Below the pieces are notes generated by a model. That model worked only from the letters and a program-made list of their open reading frames with translations, was not told where the DNA came from and did no database searches. DNA of 64,000 nucleotides from Photobacterium alginatilyticum (GTDB lineage Bacteria; Pseudomonadota; Gammaproteobacteria; Enterobacterales; Vibrionaceae), in NCBI RefSeq assembly GCF_009910675.1, contig NZ_RSEJ01000004.1, positions 1 through 64,000 of the forward strand, read 5' to 3'. Of this stretch, positions 52,842 through 62,518 are shown piece by piece. Within the stretch, counting starts at the first letter, position 1, and every line of letters begins with the position of its first letter. A program made the translations under genes and the position numbers.

Positions 52842-54240
52842 CCCAACGTTGTTTTAGCTTACCACTTACCACATCGATCAGTGATTGGGTGCTGAGGGAC
52901 AATCCAGTACTGTTTTTGTTAATTATTTCAGGGTTTTGGCTGTGTTTTGTCAGGTCGTAGCTAAGAAATTGTTTGATATCGTTGAAATAGAAAATCACAC
53001 CGGTGGCGTCACTTTTATTTGGGATCGAGAAATACCCAGATGAAGAGACGGTAAAGGAAAGCTCGTATGGATACTGGTGGATGATTTTTTCGGCATACGC
53101 ATGGGTAAATCGCTGTTTGATATCCGCTGACTGATAAAGGTTTGCGAAGGGCTCAAGAGGAGAAACAGATAAGTTGAGCTTGCGAATAAATGCCTCGGAT
53201 TGTGTGTCAATGCGCAGGTTTTCATCGAGAAAAGCTAAGTTGAGTATTTCGTCCCGTTGTTGCTCGATATGGACCAGTTCTTGTTGGTAGCGGTGAAGCA
53301 GCAGTGCCGATTCACGTTCGTTGAGATAAGTTTTTTCTCTTAGTGCTCGTCGGGCCTGCGCAAGTTGGTAGTTTAGGTTATCGGGAAAATGTTGTGTGTT
53401 ATTTGCCGTATCAAAGTAGCCATTCAGTTCGGTCATCGCATGCCATATATCAGCTGCATAGCTATCAATCACTTTCGATGCCTTGTCTTTCAAAGAGTCA
53501 GGAAAGGGGGCTAGCAACTGATCACGGTTAATGTATACACAGTTCGTTGTGACTGTTGTCAGGAGATCTGACATCCCATGATATTGACGACAAATGCCAT
53601 GTGGCCGGTTGTCAAAACTGAAACTGAGTTCATCTATTAGCTTGATGCTGGAATCATGGTTATTGATGGTGCGCTGTAATGCTTGACGAAATGCCGCTGA
53701 GAGTTGGTTATATCGACTAGATTGAGATTTTACCTTTGCTTCAAGTGAGTTAACTCTCTCTTGATAAGTGATCTCAGACGTTTCTAAAAAGTGAATCTTA
53801 TTGCTCAGTTCATATATTGAATGGCGATAGTTCTTGAGATCTTTGTCGATTTGCCGCTGCATTCCTACTGCTATTGCGTCAACGTTATTGAGATAACTGA
53901 GATAACGTTTTTGGGATTTATCCAGAGCTATGATGAATGAAGCCGCTTCAGGCAGGCTTGTTTTCTTGAACATAGCCTTTAACTCGGCGAGATCACCAAG
54001 AAAGTTATCGTGTTGCAACCAATGGTGTTCGAGCAGATGAGAAGAAAGCGTATGAATATGACTGTACTCTTCAGGAACCGATAATGGGCTGTGTTGTTTT
54101 GTTACGATAAGACCTGAAATAGCAACTTCTTGATTGTATGGATCGATATTCAATGAAGCAAGATCGAGTTGGTTTTCAGTTTTGCATGCCGCCAGACCGT
54201 AAATGGCTGTAACCACGCATAACTTTTCAATAACATTCAT
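52834..54240 (-). CDS. Large lipoprotein with helical stalk, unknown function
   Basis: I start at the ATG at 54240 (468 residues), which gives a clean lipobox (IYGLAACKT). The mature protein is mostly helical, with long stretches of heptad-like character around residues 125-200 (DKDLKNYRHSIYELSNKIHFLE, shown here in part) and 285-340. No enzyme motif is visible. I do not recognise the family. The gene is convergent with and overlaps the smaller lipoprotein gene by eight bases. It may be a surface or envelope protein, but nothing firm can be said. Confidence 0.6.
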   Translation of the reverse strand: MNVIEKLCVVTAIYGLAACKTENQLDLASLNIDPYNQEVAISGLIVTKQHSPLSVPEEYSHIHTLSSHLLEHHWLQHDNFLGDLAELKAMFKKTSLPEAASFIIALDKSQKRYLSYLNNVDAIAVGMQRQIDKDLKNYRHSIYELSNKIHFLETSEITYQERVNSLEAKVKSQSSRYNQLSAAFRQALQRTINNHDSSIKLIDELSFSFDNRPHGICRQYHGMSDLLTTVTTNCVYINRDQLLAPFPDSLKDKASKVIDSYAADIWHAMTELNGYFDTANNTQHFPDNLNYQLAQARRALREKTYLNERESALLLHRYQQELVHIEQQRDEILNLAFLDENLRIDTQSEAFIRKLNLSVSPLEPFANLYQSADIKQRFTHAYAEKIIHQYPYELSFTVSSSGYFSIPNKSDATGVIFYFNDIKQFLSYDLTKHSQNPEIINKNSTGLSLSTQSLIDVVSGKLKQRWAI

Positions 54241-54488
54241 ATCTACTGAAACCTGGTTGATTTTGTTCTTGTTTTCGGAGGAGTGTACCGAGAAAATATC
54301 AATATGCAATTGATTTATATTGTTGTTTTAAATGGTGGGCAACAATCGCCCAATATGCTGTTGTTTCTGGTATAACTCGGCTCGGAGAAATAATTTTTGT
54401 CAATGGCATCAGTTATCCTGCTTAAAAGTTAGTCTTTTGTTTTCTTTGTGTTAAATTTAACTGGACGGACCAGATAAGGGTATTATTC

Positions 54489-55295
54489 ATGAATTGGAAC
54501 AAATTGGAAGTGACAGAAGAGCAGGGCATTGTGACGGTGGCGCTAAATCGGCCGGAAAAGTTAAATGCGTTGGATATGGAAATGTTTCGTGAACTGGATG
54601 CGGTCAGTAAGCAGCTGAGAAAAAGAAAAGATATCCGCGCTGTGATCCTGACCGGAAACGGAGGAAGCTTTAGTAGCGGGCTGGATATAAAAAGTGTCGC
54701 GACATCTAAAAGTAAGGCTTTGCGATTATTGGCAAAAATTTTGCCTGGGAATGCCAATTTAGCACAAAGGGTATCTCGGAATTGGCGCCAGATCCCTGTC
54801 CCGGTTATCGCAGTTATAGAAGGGCGTTGCTACGGCGGTGGACTGCAAATTGTGATGGGGGCGGATTTCAGGTTTGTGACTCCCGACAGCGAGCTCTCTA
54901 TTATGGAAGTCCGCTGGGGGCTGGTTCCGGATATGGCCGGGTTACTGTCGTTAAGAGAGGTGGTGCCTAAAGATGTTGCGATGCGGCTTACCATGACCGG
55001 TGAGATTGTCTCTGGTGAACAAGCGCAACAACTCTCATTAGTCACCGATGTCAGCGATAATCCGATGGCTGCAGCCAAGGCTTTTTGTCGTCAGATCTCG
55101 AAAGCCTCTCCGGATGCCCTGGCTGCCATCAAACATACAACAAACCGCTGCTGGACGGGCAGTGAGCGTAACTTGTTGGCAAGAGAAACGTTTAGCCAAA
55201 TACGACTGCTACTTGGGCGTAATTTCTTTATCGCCGGAAAGCGTCAGCGCTCCAAGAACAACATAGACTACCAGCACCGCCAATCGTTTTGGTAA
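54489..55295 (+). CDS. Enoyl-CoA hydratase/isomerase (crotonase) family protein
   Basis: The 268-residue protein has the crotonase fold: VALNRPEKLNALDMEM, the oxyanion loops LTGNGGSFSSGLDIKSV and EGRCYGGGLQIVMGADF, and the acid-base region SIMEVRWGLVPDM. The first catalytic glutamate position is present (MEV), while the second, usually in GLIPGGGG, is altered to VPDMAG, so hydratase activity is uncertain. It is a single gene, with no fatty-acid or amino-acid operon around it. Confidence 0.83.
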   Translation: MNWNKLEVTEEQGIVTVALNRPEKLNALDMEMFRELDAVSKQLRKRKDIRAVILTGNGGSFSSGLDIKSVATSKSKALRLLAKILPGNANLAQRVSRNWRQIPVPVIAVIEGRCYGGGLQIVMGADFRFVTPDSELSIMEVRWGLVPDMAGLLSLREVVPKDVAMRLTMTGEIVSGEQAQQLSLVTDVSDNPMAAAKAFCRQISKASPDALAAIKHTTNRCWTGSERNLLARETFSQIRLLLGRNFFIAGKRQRSKNNIDYQHRQSFW

Positions 55296-55347
55296 GCCGC
55301 ATCACAGCGGGGAGCTACTTGATATTGAAGCCATTCGTTTAGCCGGA

Positions 55348-55378
55348 ATACCCAGGCATCTTGAGGTAGTTTGGGTAT
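55348..55378. repeat. Possible Vibrionaceae REP-like palindromic repeat
   Basis: ATACCCA (55348-55354) pairs with TGGGTAT (55372-55378), enclosing a core with CTTGAGG. This sequence resembles short palindromes that I remember as repeated through Vibrionaceae genomes (ACCCAAG..CTTGAGG.. type). It is only one copy in this window, so repeat status rests on memory. Confidence 0.35.
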
Positions 55379-55442
55379 AATTCACTGAATCAGATAGAAA
55401 AACGCCTTATACTAATAGTATGAAACTTTTGAGGGCGAGCTA

Positions 55443-56012
55443 TTGAGACAAAGTGATAAAGACTCACTAATACTGATTGGCTTTATTTGTTTGTTCACCA
55501 CTGCGATACATATTGCCAATGTGTTCTTTCGTGGTCAGCTGAATGATTACGGGCTATTGCCAAGGCATTTTAGCCACTTCACTGGTATTGTTGCTTACCC
55601 CTTCCTGCACGGCTCATGGGCTCATCTCATAAGTAATTTGGTTTCCTTCTCGGTATTGGGTTACCTGGTATCCCGTTCTGGTTTAGCGCGCTTGATCGCG
55701 GTGTTTATGATCAGCTGGGTCGGGAGCGGTGTCGGGGTTTGGATTTTTGGCCGGATGCATTTTCATGTCGGACTCAGCGGTATTATTTATGGTTTGTGGG
55801 CTTATTTGCTGGTCTACGCCGTTATGTACCGTAGCCTTAAATCGATAGCAATTGCGGTAATTGTGATGTTTTTATACGGCTCAATGGTGTGGGGATTTAT
55901 TCCGGCTCATAGCTGGGTAAGCTATGAGAGCCATTTCTTTGGCGCATTGGCGGGCGTTTTGGCAGGTTTCATTTTTGCTCGACGTGATAAACAAAGGGAA
56001 ATCGTCACTTAG
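55443..56012 (+). CDS. Rhomboid-family intramembrane serine protease
   Basis: The 189-residue membrane protein has six segments, the minimal rhomboid core. The catalytic serine is Ser112 in GLSGIIYG and the histidine is His164 in ESHFFGALAG; HGSWAHLISN in segment 2 is the other conserved block. It should cleave membrane proteins near the periplasmic side. The start is TTG, with GAGGG about nine bases before it. It is shorter than GlpG, lacking the cytosolic domain. Confidence 0.86.
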   Translation: MRQSDKDSLILIGFICLFTTAIHIANVFFRGQLNDYGLLPRHFSHFTGIVAYPFLHGSWAHLISNLVSFSVLGYLVSRSGLARLIAVFMISWVGSGVGVWIFGRMHFHVGLSGIIYGLWAYLLVYAVMYRSLKSIAIAVIVMFLYGSMVWGFIPAHSWVSYESHFFGALAGVLAGFIFARRDKQREIVT

Positions 56013-56057
56013 TTGGGTGTTTGGTAATAAAACGATAGATTAAATATTGGAGCGAAT

Positions 56058-56396
56058 ATGTTAGTGACTTTTAGTTGCAAGGTGAGCGGCAATGTTGTCA
56101 TGTTTGGTGATGTAGCAAAACAAATGCTGAGAATGATGGGACAGTGCGAGAATATTCCCGGTGCGATTGACGCTGAGCATATTTCGGTGGCACTTTCCAA
56201 TCTGGAGCAGGCGGCGGGCCGAATACATCAGTTAGAACTTGATTCCCGGGAGCACGGCGAACTACAGGAGCAGGAAGTCGACGCGTGTGATGAGCAAGAT
56301 GTTGAGCCTGTGATTAGCCTGAATACACGTGCCTTGCCTCTTATCGATATGCTGAAAGCGGCAGAAAAAGAGCAGTGCTACATCATGTGGGAGTAA
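56058..56396 (+). CDS. DUF1840 family protein
   Basis: The 112-residue protein matches DUF1840 in MLVTFSCKVSGNVVMFGDVA at the start and in the end block RALPLIDMLKAAEKEQCYIM. It is soluble and acidic in the middle. The function is unknown. It is 46 bases after the rhomboid gene, so the two may be co-transcribed. Confidence 0.78.
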   Translation: MLVTFSCKVSGNVVMFGDVAKQMLRMMGQCENIPGAIDAEHISVALSNLEQAAGRIHQLELDSREHGELQEQEVDACDEQDVEPVISLNTRALPLIDMLKAAEKEQCYIMWE

Positions 56397-56421
56397 CTGC
56401 CTTTACCGCAATATCATGGTG

Positions 56422-57063
56422 CTAATGAACAACATGAAGGGGAGCAAAAGGATCATCACTGGGATCGTTGATCCAGATATATTCAGCCTCTATTGCGGTT
56501 TTACGAGCAGTTTCCTCATCAAGCAGTTGTGCGATTACCGCCAGAGACAGATCGATGCCAGCCGAGACACCGGATGAGGTGAACACTCTGCCGTCTTTGA
56601 CCCAACGGGCCACAGGGTACCAGTTGATATCGCTGCCAATACCGGTAACCCAACGATAACGCTTTTTGTTTGTTGTGGCTGCTTTATCTTTTAGTATGCC
56701 GGCCTGCGCCAGCAAAGCAGCCCCTGTTCCGACCGAGCAAATGTAACTGGCATTGCTGCTTTGCTGTTGGAGCCAGTCAATCAGTAATGTATTGGTTATT
56801 GCCTGCTCTGCGCCCTCGCCACCGGGAACCAATAAGATGTCTGTTTTATGCGAGTTATAAATACTGAAGTCTGCAACTAGTTTGGGACCTTGTCTACTGG
56901 CTACCGGACGACCTAGTTGGGAGACAAACTGAATGTCAAAATGATCGGGTAGGGTGCCAAACATTTCCAGCGGACCTGAAACTTCCAGCAAATCGAATTG
57001 GTCATAGAGCAATACCGTGATTGTAAATTGCGGTATCGATGGGACAGACTGGCTTTCTGACAT
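56422..57063 (-). CDS. DJ-1/PfpI family protein
   Basis: A 213-residue protein of the DJ-1/PfpI superfamily. The nucleophile elbow YICSVGTGAALLA carries the cysteine, with LVPGGEGAEQA before it and SSGVSAGIDLSL after. This arrangement resembles isonitrile hydratase (InhA) and other AraC-type N-domain proteins without the DNA-binding part. Enzymatic activity is unproven. It is a single gene between convergent and co-directional neighbours. Confidence 0.82.
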   Translation of the reverse strand: MSESQSVPSIPQFTITVLLYDQFDLLEVSGPLEMFGTLPDHFDIQFVSQLGRPVASRQGPKLVADFSIYNSHKTDILLVPGGEGAEQAITNTLLIDWLQQQSSNASYICSVGTGAALLAQAGILKDKAATTNKKRYRWVTGIGSDINWYPVARWVKDGRVFTSSGVSAGIDLSLAVIAQLLDEETARKTAIEAEYIWINDPSDDPFAPLHVVH

Positions 57064-57172
57064 AGTTATCCAATAAAATTAATCGCTCGGTAGTTAAAGC
57101 ATAGTGAATAATTATGGCTCACTCTCAATCCAAAAGTATGAATTGAGAGTGATAGATGATGTCGAGGCGGGA

Positions 57173-58708
57173 TTAAATATAAACGCTGATTAACAAGGTA
57201 GCGGCTGCCATCGCAACGAGAATACCAAGCAGCGGCATAACAAACCGTAACCATTTATCGAAGGTCACATTCACCATAGCCAGTGAAGCGAGTACCAAAC
57301 CGGTAGGCGTAATAAAGGCCATGAGCCCCATGCCAAATTGATACGAGCTGACAATGTTGTCACGCGGAATACCGACCACATCGGCCAATGGTGCCATGAT
57401 AGGCATCGACAGCACTGCCAAACCTGATGAAGAAGGTACAAAGAACGACACGCCAGCAAACAGGAACATCATGACAACAATGAACAGACCTTTATCCATG
57501 CCTTCAACCATCGAGGCACTGGCATGCAGAATGGAGTCACTGATCATGCCGCCATCCATCAATACCGTTACACCTCGGGCAATCGCAATAATGAGTGCGA
57601 CACCCAGCAAGTCATTGGCACCCTGAATAAACTCGCGGACAAACTCTTTTTCCGGGATCCTGTCAACCAGGGCAATAATGATGGAAGAAACGAAGAACAA
57701 GGTAGTCATTTCTTCAAACCACCAGCCTAGGCTGGATACACCGTATACCATAATGAAGAAGGTACTGGCGAACAGAGTCAGAATAATTGAGTGACGTTTT
57801 TCCAGCTTAGTGGCCGATGCGTTGGTATCGATGTTTTTCAGGAAACGTTCTTCAATTTCTTTTTTCTGGTTATAGATCAGAGATTGGGTTGGATCTGCTT
57901 TTACCTTTTGTGCGTAGCGGATGATATACACCATGCAGACAACGGTGCCGGCAATTAACAATGCCATGCGTGACCCTAAGCCAAGGGTCCAGTTGATACC
58001 GGCTGCGTTAGAGGCAATGATGGTACTGAACGGGTTAACCGTCGAGCACATTGTACCGATGGAAGAACCAAGATAAATCGCGGCGAGGGCCACAATAGCG
58101 TCATAGCCAGCGGCAATAAAAATGGGAACGAGAATAGGGTAGAAGGCAATGGTCTCTTCAGCCATACCAAAGCTTGTACCGCCCAGGGCTATTAAGGCTG
58201 TCACTATTACAATGAGCCATTTTTCACGCCCTGTCATGACTTGTGACAGGCGGTTGATACCGGAGCCAAATGCACCGGAGTGGTTGACGATGCCGATAAA
58301 ACCACCAATCACAAGAACAAAGAACACGACATCAATAGACTGATACATGCCTTGAATCGGGGCCTGGAATAAATCCATGATCCCTTGCGGATTCGGATCG
58401 ACAGTGGTGTAGGAGTTAGGTATACCTACTGGCTTATAAATGTCACCGTTGACGAATTTTTCCAGATCAGCCTTAATGCCGACACTGTCTAGTGTTTCCT
58501 GTGTCGCGGGCAGTGTCTCTGTCTGGCCATCTGCATAGGTGATCATAAAACTATCACCTTCGTAGGACAGCTTGTTGTAGACACCGGCATCTACAAACCA
58601 AGTCAGCATTGCCACCAGCGCGGCAACACAAAACAGTACTGTATATGCGGAAGGAAAGCTGAGCTTTTTCTTTGTCGGTCTGTCGACAGTAGTTCCATCG
58701 GTACTCAT
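57173..58708 (-). CDS. YfcC-family membrane carrier
   Basis: A 511-residue protein with about 12 membrane segments and an early periplasmic loop. The pattern (GGTSFGMAEETIAFYP; STVNPFSTIIASNAAG; FFVPSSSGLAVLSMP) is that of the YfcC family, related to C4-dicarboxylate carriers, with a role in import of arginine, acetate or other small ions in some species. GGGG precedes the start in AAAGGGGTTGTT. It is monocistronic. The substrate is unknown. Confidence 0.83.
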   Translation of the reverse strand: MSTDGTTVDRPTKKKLSFPSAYTVLFCVAALVAMLTWFVDAGVYNKLSYEGDSFMITYADGQTETLPATQETLDSVGIKADLEKFVNGDIYKPVGIPNSYTTVDPNPQGIMDLFQAPIQGMYQSIDVVFFVLVIGGFIGIVNHSGAFGSGINRLSQVMTGREKWLIVIVTALIALGGTSFGMAEETIAFYPILVPIFIAAGYDAIVALAAIYLGSSIGTMCSTVNPFSTIIASNAAGINWTLGLGSRMALLIAGTVVCMVYIIRYAQKVKADPTQSLIYNQKKEIEERFLKNIDTNASATKLEKRHSIILTLFASTFFIMVYGVSSLGWWFEEMTTLFFVSSIIIALVDRIPEKEFVREFIQGANDLLGVALIIAIARGVTVLMDGGMISDSILHASASMVEGMDKGLFIVVMMFLFAGVSFFVPSSSGLAVLSMPIMAPLADVVGIPRDNIVSSYQFGMGLMAFITPTGLVLASLAMVNVTFDKWLRFVMPLLGILVAMAAATLLISVYI

Positions 58709-59056
58709 AACAACCCCTTTGTTAATTAGATTTGAATTTGAATAATCAACCTGGCTTCTTATCTGGTTATAATTGTGAAAAATGGATAGTTGAACTGCTT
58801 TTGTTGTTTGTTTTTGGGATTTTATTGTAAGTTTGTATTAAAAAACGGCCAAATATCACAATTAGATTATTTCGTGTGCTAAGTGCTGAATATTTGAGAC
58901 TGCGAGCAAACTTTAAACACCTGTCGGCATTGAAATAGGAGATGTAATGAATTGACTTGAAAGTGAAAAGTTGATGTGGCGGCGATTGTTGATTGAATAG
59001 CGAGCACAAAAAAGCCTCCGTTTTCACGGAGGCTTGTAGTCATTATTTTATACGTT
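58709..59056. other. Intergenic region between yfcC-like and ushA-like genes
   Basis: The gap holds the terminator of the upstream minus gene: AAGCCTCCGT (59011-59020) pairs with ACGGAGGCTT (59025-59034), followed on the minus strand by TTTTTTG. The remaining 300 bases are AT-rich with no gene; the promoter of the YfcC-like gene should lie there. Confidence 0.7.
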
Positions 59057-60970
59057 TTAGGCTTTATTTAGAGCTTTGGCAATAATAAGTTCCCGCTCAA
59101 TCTGTTCTTTAACGGCCGCTTCAGTGCTACTGCTTAGCTTTTGCTCCATTTGGGCAACATAACGCTTGAATTCATCGTTAGTCGTAAATATCTTATCTTT
59201 TACGTTAATGGATGCCGTGTTGGTATAGCGGCCATTTTTGCTGCTCGGTACCGAAATTTTACCTTCGTTGATAAGCGCTTTAACAATGTTGCGCTCTTTC
59301 TCAAAGCCTTCCAGTCCGCTCAGTGCCCAACGGTGCATTGGCTTGCCTTCGTACTTGCCGTTCTTCACTTCGGTTAGATAGCGAATGGTCAGGTTACGAA
59401 TTGTGCCAGCGTCTTCGCCGTATTCTTCTTCAGTATCGAACAGTACCGGGAAATCACGTCCTTCAAGTACACCGCCTGCTTTGGTGAGGTGTCCCATACG
59501 GTAGCTATTCATACCGATACGAATAGGCGTGGTGTCAGTGATCATGTTGCCATCGCTAAACTTCAGAGATTTGATTCGTTGACCAGCAGGTTCTGTCAGG
59601 TCAATGGTGTAGGTCACCCCGGCAAAGAAGTCATTGGTTGAATATTTTGATGAACGGCGCTCAGGGTTAAAGCTGTAGGTAACATCACCTTCTTTAATGC
59701 TATTAAAGTAACCGGCAGACCATTCCATGTAGGTCTTCAGCTCTTTGCCCGTCATTTCGTATACGGTGATTTCACCGCCGGCATATTGGTAGTTGTAGGC
59801 AATATCTTTCGCCTTGATTTTGCCTACATCCAGTTCGGCATTGTCGTTATCGATCTGCAGAGCGATAACATTGGCCTTAGGCGCATAGTACATGCTGGCT
59901 TCCTGGAAAAGCGTACTGATGCCTGTATCCTGAATGTGAACCTGAGGAATTCCCTTGATTTCATTCTCTGGCACCAGATCAACACCGGAAAGTTCAGCAA
60001 TTACACGGTTTGCATTTTCACGTAGGCGCTTATGGTAAGGTGCATACAACTCTTCCATTTTCTCGTCGGAAGCCGTGCCTTTAATTTTGTAGGTGTAGCT
60101 GTCTTTGTTCACCAGCGTGAATTGGCCATTTCTTTCTTCGAACTGCAGATCGACACGGGAAAGGGCACGGCCGTATTTGTCCGGCTCGGTGATAATGACG
60201 CCGTTAATTGTAACCTTATCAATTCGAGTATGCATGTGACCGGCTACGATAGCATCGAGTTCCGGGTTGACCTTGGCAATGTCACGGACACCGGTTGCCT
60301 CGATGTTATTTTCATTGTCGATACCCATATGCGCGACAAGCACAATAGCATCGACTTTGTCGTCAATCTGCTTGATGACTTTTTTCACTTCGAGCGCCGG
60401 ATTGGTAAACGTCATGCCTTGGAGACGGTTCGTACCTTCGGCAAATACTTGTGTCATTGGCGTATCCATACCAATGAAACCGATTTTAACACCTTGTTTT
60501 TCTATAATTTTGTATGCAGGCAGGAACGGGTTGCCATCAGGGCGCTTGATGTTACCGCCTAGCGACGTGCCCTTAAACTGAGTCAATGAACGATTAAGTA
60601 CATTAAGGCCGAAGTCGAATTCGTGGTTGCCCAGTACCCAAATATCGTAGTCCATTTCGTTGAAGCCCAGCATCATAGGGTCAACCGGTTCGTCTTTGAA
60701 TGTCTCGACGAAGTTACCTTGAATAGTGTCGCCGGCATCAACCAGGACCACATTGTCCTGTTTATCACGGATTGATTTTACCTTGGTGGCAATCTGGCTC
60801 AGGCTGCCGCGCATATTGAGTTTGTCACTGGCGTAGTCCCATGGCATGAAATGGCCATGAATATCTGAAGTACCAAGAATGGTGACATCAACGATGTCTC
60901 CATCTGCGGCAAAGGCCTGACCGGCAAGTGAGAGGCAGATGGCAGAGGCTAAGATATGTTTTTTCATCAT
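59057..60970 (-). CDS. Bifunctional metallophosphatase/5'-nucleotidase (UshA/CpdB-like)
   Basis: A 637-residue secreted enzyme with a signal peptide (to GQAFA). Metal-binding motifs are TSDIHGHF, VDAGDTIQGN and GNHEFDFGL, with AHMG and GHMHTRI later. The C-terminal 5'-nucleotidase domain starts near residue 330. It degrades nucleotides or cyclic 2',3'-nucleotides in the periplasm. I keep the first of two adjacent methionines (60970 and 60967). A CRP-like site lies 113 bases upstream. It is a single gene. Confidence 0.88.
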   Translation of the reverse strand: MMKKHILASAICLSLAGQAFAADGDIVDVTILGTSDIHGHFMPWDYASDKLNMRGSLSQIATKVKSIRDKQDNVVLVDAGDTIQGNFVETFKDEPVDPMMLGFNEMDYDIWVLGNHEFDFGLNVLNRSLTQFKGTSLGGNIKRPDGNPFLPAYKIIEKQGVKIGFIGMDTPMTQVFAEGTNRLQGMTFTNPALEVKKVIKQIDDKVDAIVLVAHMGIDNENNIEATGVRDIAKVNPELDAIVAGHMHTRIDKVTINGVIITEPDKYGRALSRVDLQFEERNGQFTLVNKDSYTYKIKGTASDEKMEELYAPYHKRLRENANRVIAELSGVDLVPENEIKGIPQVHIQDTGISTLFQEASMYYAPKANVIALQIDNDNAELDVGKIKAKDIAYNYQYAGGEITVYEMTGKELKTYMEWSAGYFNSIKEGDVTYSFNPERRSSKYSTNDFFAGVTYTIDLTEPAGQRIKSLKFSDGNMITDTTPIRIGMNSYRMGHLTKAGGVLEGRDFPVLFDTEEEYGEDAGTIRNLTIRYLTEVKNGKYEGKPMHRWALSGLEGFEKERNIVKALINEGKISVPSSKNGRYTNTASINVKDKIFTTNDEFKRYVAQMEQKLSSSTEAAVKEQIERELIIAKALNKA

Positions 60971-61082
60971 TTAACTTAGTATTGTCATTGGAATTTAGTT
61001 GATGATTCTAAATCTAATACTTAGGGGCTAGAGTGACGGAGATCGCTAAAGTTATGCAATATGCATCTGTGTTTTATAAACT

Positions 61083-61098
61083 TGTGAGCGCTATCGCA
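61083..61098. promoter_or_regulatory. CRP-like site upstream of the nucleotidase gene
   Basis: TGTGAGCGCTATCGCA matches TGTGAn6TCACA at nine of ten fixed bases. It is 113-128 bases before the nucleotidase start, a plausible activator position. Single-site evidence. Confidence 0.4.
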
Positions 61099-61211
61099 CA
61101 TCACTTGGTTGAATAATGACAGTTCTGTCACTTAAGGGACTTTTAGAAAGAAAGGACAACTCATTTCAAGGTGAACTGATTTGCCCTGGCTATTAGGAAG
61201 GCTAAATTGGA

Positions 61212-61562
61212 TTAGGCTAGTTTAGGTGCATCGTAGTTGCTTGGTTCGTCAGAATAAATACAGACATTCCATTTTTCGGCAGCCCCTGTTTCGGCTTCAC
61301 AGTGCCGGGCAAAAAAGCCCTGAATTTCTTCGCGCTGGCAGTGTGCCTCGAAGGCCGCCATATCGGCCCATATCTCATTGAAAGCTATCGGGTATGACTC
61401 TCCGGGAGCGAAATCGCTTGGAATGTGGCGCGTAACAATATATTGGATACAGCCATCTTCTCGCAGGGTGTTTGGTTCCAAGGCTTGCAGGGCTTCGAAC
61501 AGTTCCTGTTCGCGCCCGGCCTTGGGCTGGAACTGGGCAATACAATAGACTTTCTTAGACAT
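61212..61562 (-). CDS. Antibiotic-biosynthesis-monooxygenase-fold protein
   Basis: I start at ATG 61562, after AAGGAAATC, giving 116 residues. The ferredoxin-like dimeric fold of the ABM family is visible: VYCIAQFQPKAGREQELFEAL, then REDGCIQYIVTRH and AFNEIWADMAAFEAHCQREE. Members such as YgiN are quinol monooxygenases; others are catabolic. It is a single gene, with the outer-membrane protein gene upstream on the same strand. Confidence 0.83.
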   Translation of the reverse strand: MSKKVYCIAQFQPKAGREQELFEALQALEPNTLREDGCIQYIVTRHIPSDFAPGESYPIAFNEIWADMAAFEAHCQREEIQGFFARHCEAETGAAEKWNVCIYSDEPSNYDAPKLA

Positions 61563-61635
61563 CGTTGATTTCCTTATCACTTATAAACTGCAGTGCTTGC
61601 CGGTAAGCCCCAAAACGGACATGACAATAATAGAC

Positions 61636-62184
61636 TTAAAACGGGTATCGTACCGAGAAAGCAAGCGTCTGATCGTTAACACCTTTAATCCGCCACTCTG
61701 CCCCCATAGAAAAAGCATCGCCAGTATGAAGGCGGGCATAGAGACTAAAGATGGTTATATCTTCCTCTGCAGCAATTACACCAACCTTTCCGCCAGTTTC
61801 AAGCTGGGGCATTATCCAGGCTGATAAGCCGAAGTTCAGCTCAGAAGCCAGGCGTCCCATCGATTTATCATTTTCTTCATTCTTGAAGGACAGCAACTTG
61901 ACTTGCCCGTTTAAGTCGGTGAACTGGTTAACGGCGGCATGGAAACCTAATCCGGCACCGATGGTCCAGTCATTTTCAAAATGACTCTCGGCCTCGGCAA
62001 TCATATGGGCATTGGGATGAATTTCCTGGCTACCTGCAATACCTAATCCCCCGGGACTTAGTGGCACACGAACTTCAAAATAATTGTAGGGGAAGTTGGC
62101 GGCGGCATTCGCTGCGGAGCTCAGGCCGGATGCGGCAAGAATAACTGCGCTGCACAGCAGTTTGGTAGGGGATAAGGCATTCAT
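61636..62184 (-). CDS. Predicted outer-membrane protein
   Basis: The 182-residue product has a signal peptide (cleaved after ANAA). The mature part shows beta-barrel-like alternation (FPYNYFEVRVPLSP, WTIGAGLGFHAAV, ASELNFGLSAWIM) and ends in a terminal phenylalanine (SVRYPF). It resembles small porin-like or YfaZ-type proteins of gammaproteobacteria, but the family is not certain. It is a one-gene unit with a short gap to the monooxygenase gene. Confidence 0.65.
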   Translation of the reverse strand: MNALSPTKLLCSAVILAASGLSSAANAAANFPYNYFEVRVPLSPGGLGIAGSQEIHPNAHMIAEAESHFENDWTIGAGLGFHAAVNQFTDLNGQVKLLSFKNEENDKSMGRLASELNFGLSAWIMPQLETGGKVGVIAAEEDITIFSLYARLHTGDAFSMGAEWRIKGVNDQTLAFSVRYPF

Positions 62185-62518
62185 GGATCAGTGTCGTACT
62201 CTTTCGAATTGAGATATCTGATTATGCCAAAACAAGTGAGTAGATAGCTATCAGAAAGTTTCTAAAACATGCTAAAAATCATAATGTTGAGTATTTATAA
62301 TCGTAATTTGCCCGAGCAATATCACTTTCTTCTCAGAACCGAACAAAAGATTTCGAGGAGATCCGGCCTAAACTGATAACACAACATATTGCCTTAAAAG
62401 GGTTTTATCACTGACATCAATGGAAGCGGTTAACCGGGGTAAGCTGGTTTGTCGCTGAAGTTCCTATGACCTTGAAGCGTCGACCTTGAAGTTTTTTGAC
62501 GTTGAGGCGAGTGTACAG
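62185..62518. other. Intergenic region upstream of the multi-CxxC gene
   Basis: About 330 bases that are AT-rich with no recognised gene. A nine-base direct repeat ACCTTGAAG (about 62469 and 62480) is visible just before the next gene. No promoter or operator was assigned with confidence. Confidence 0.4.
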
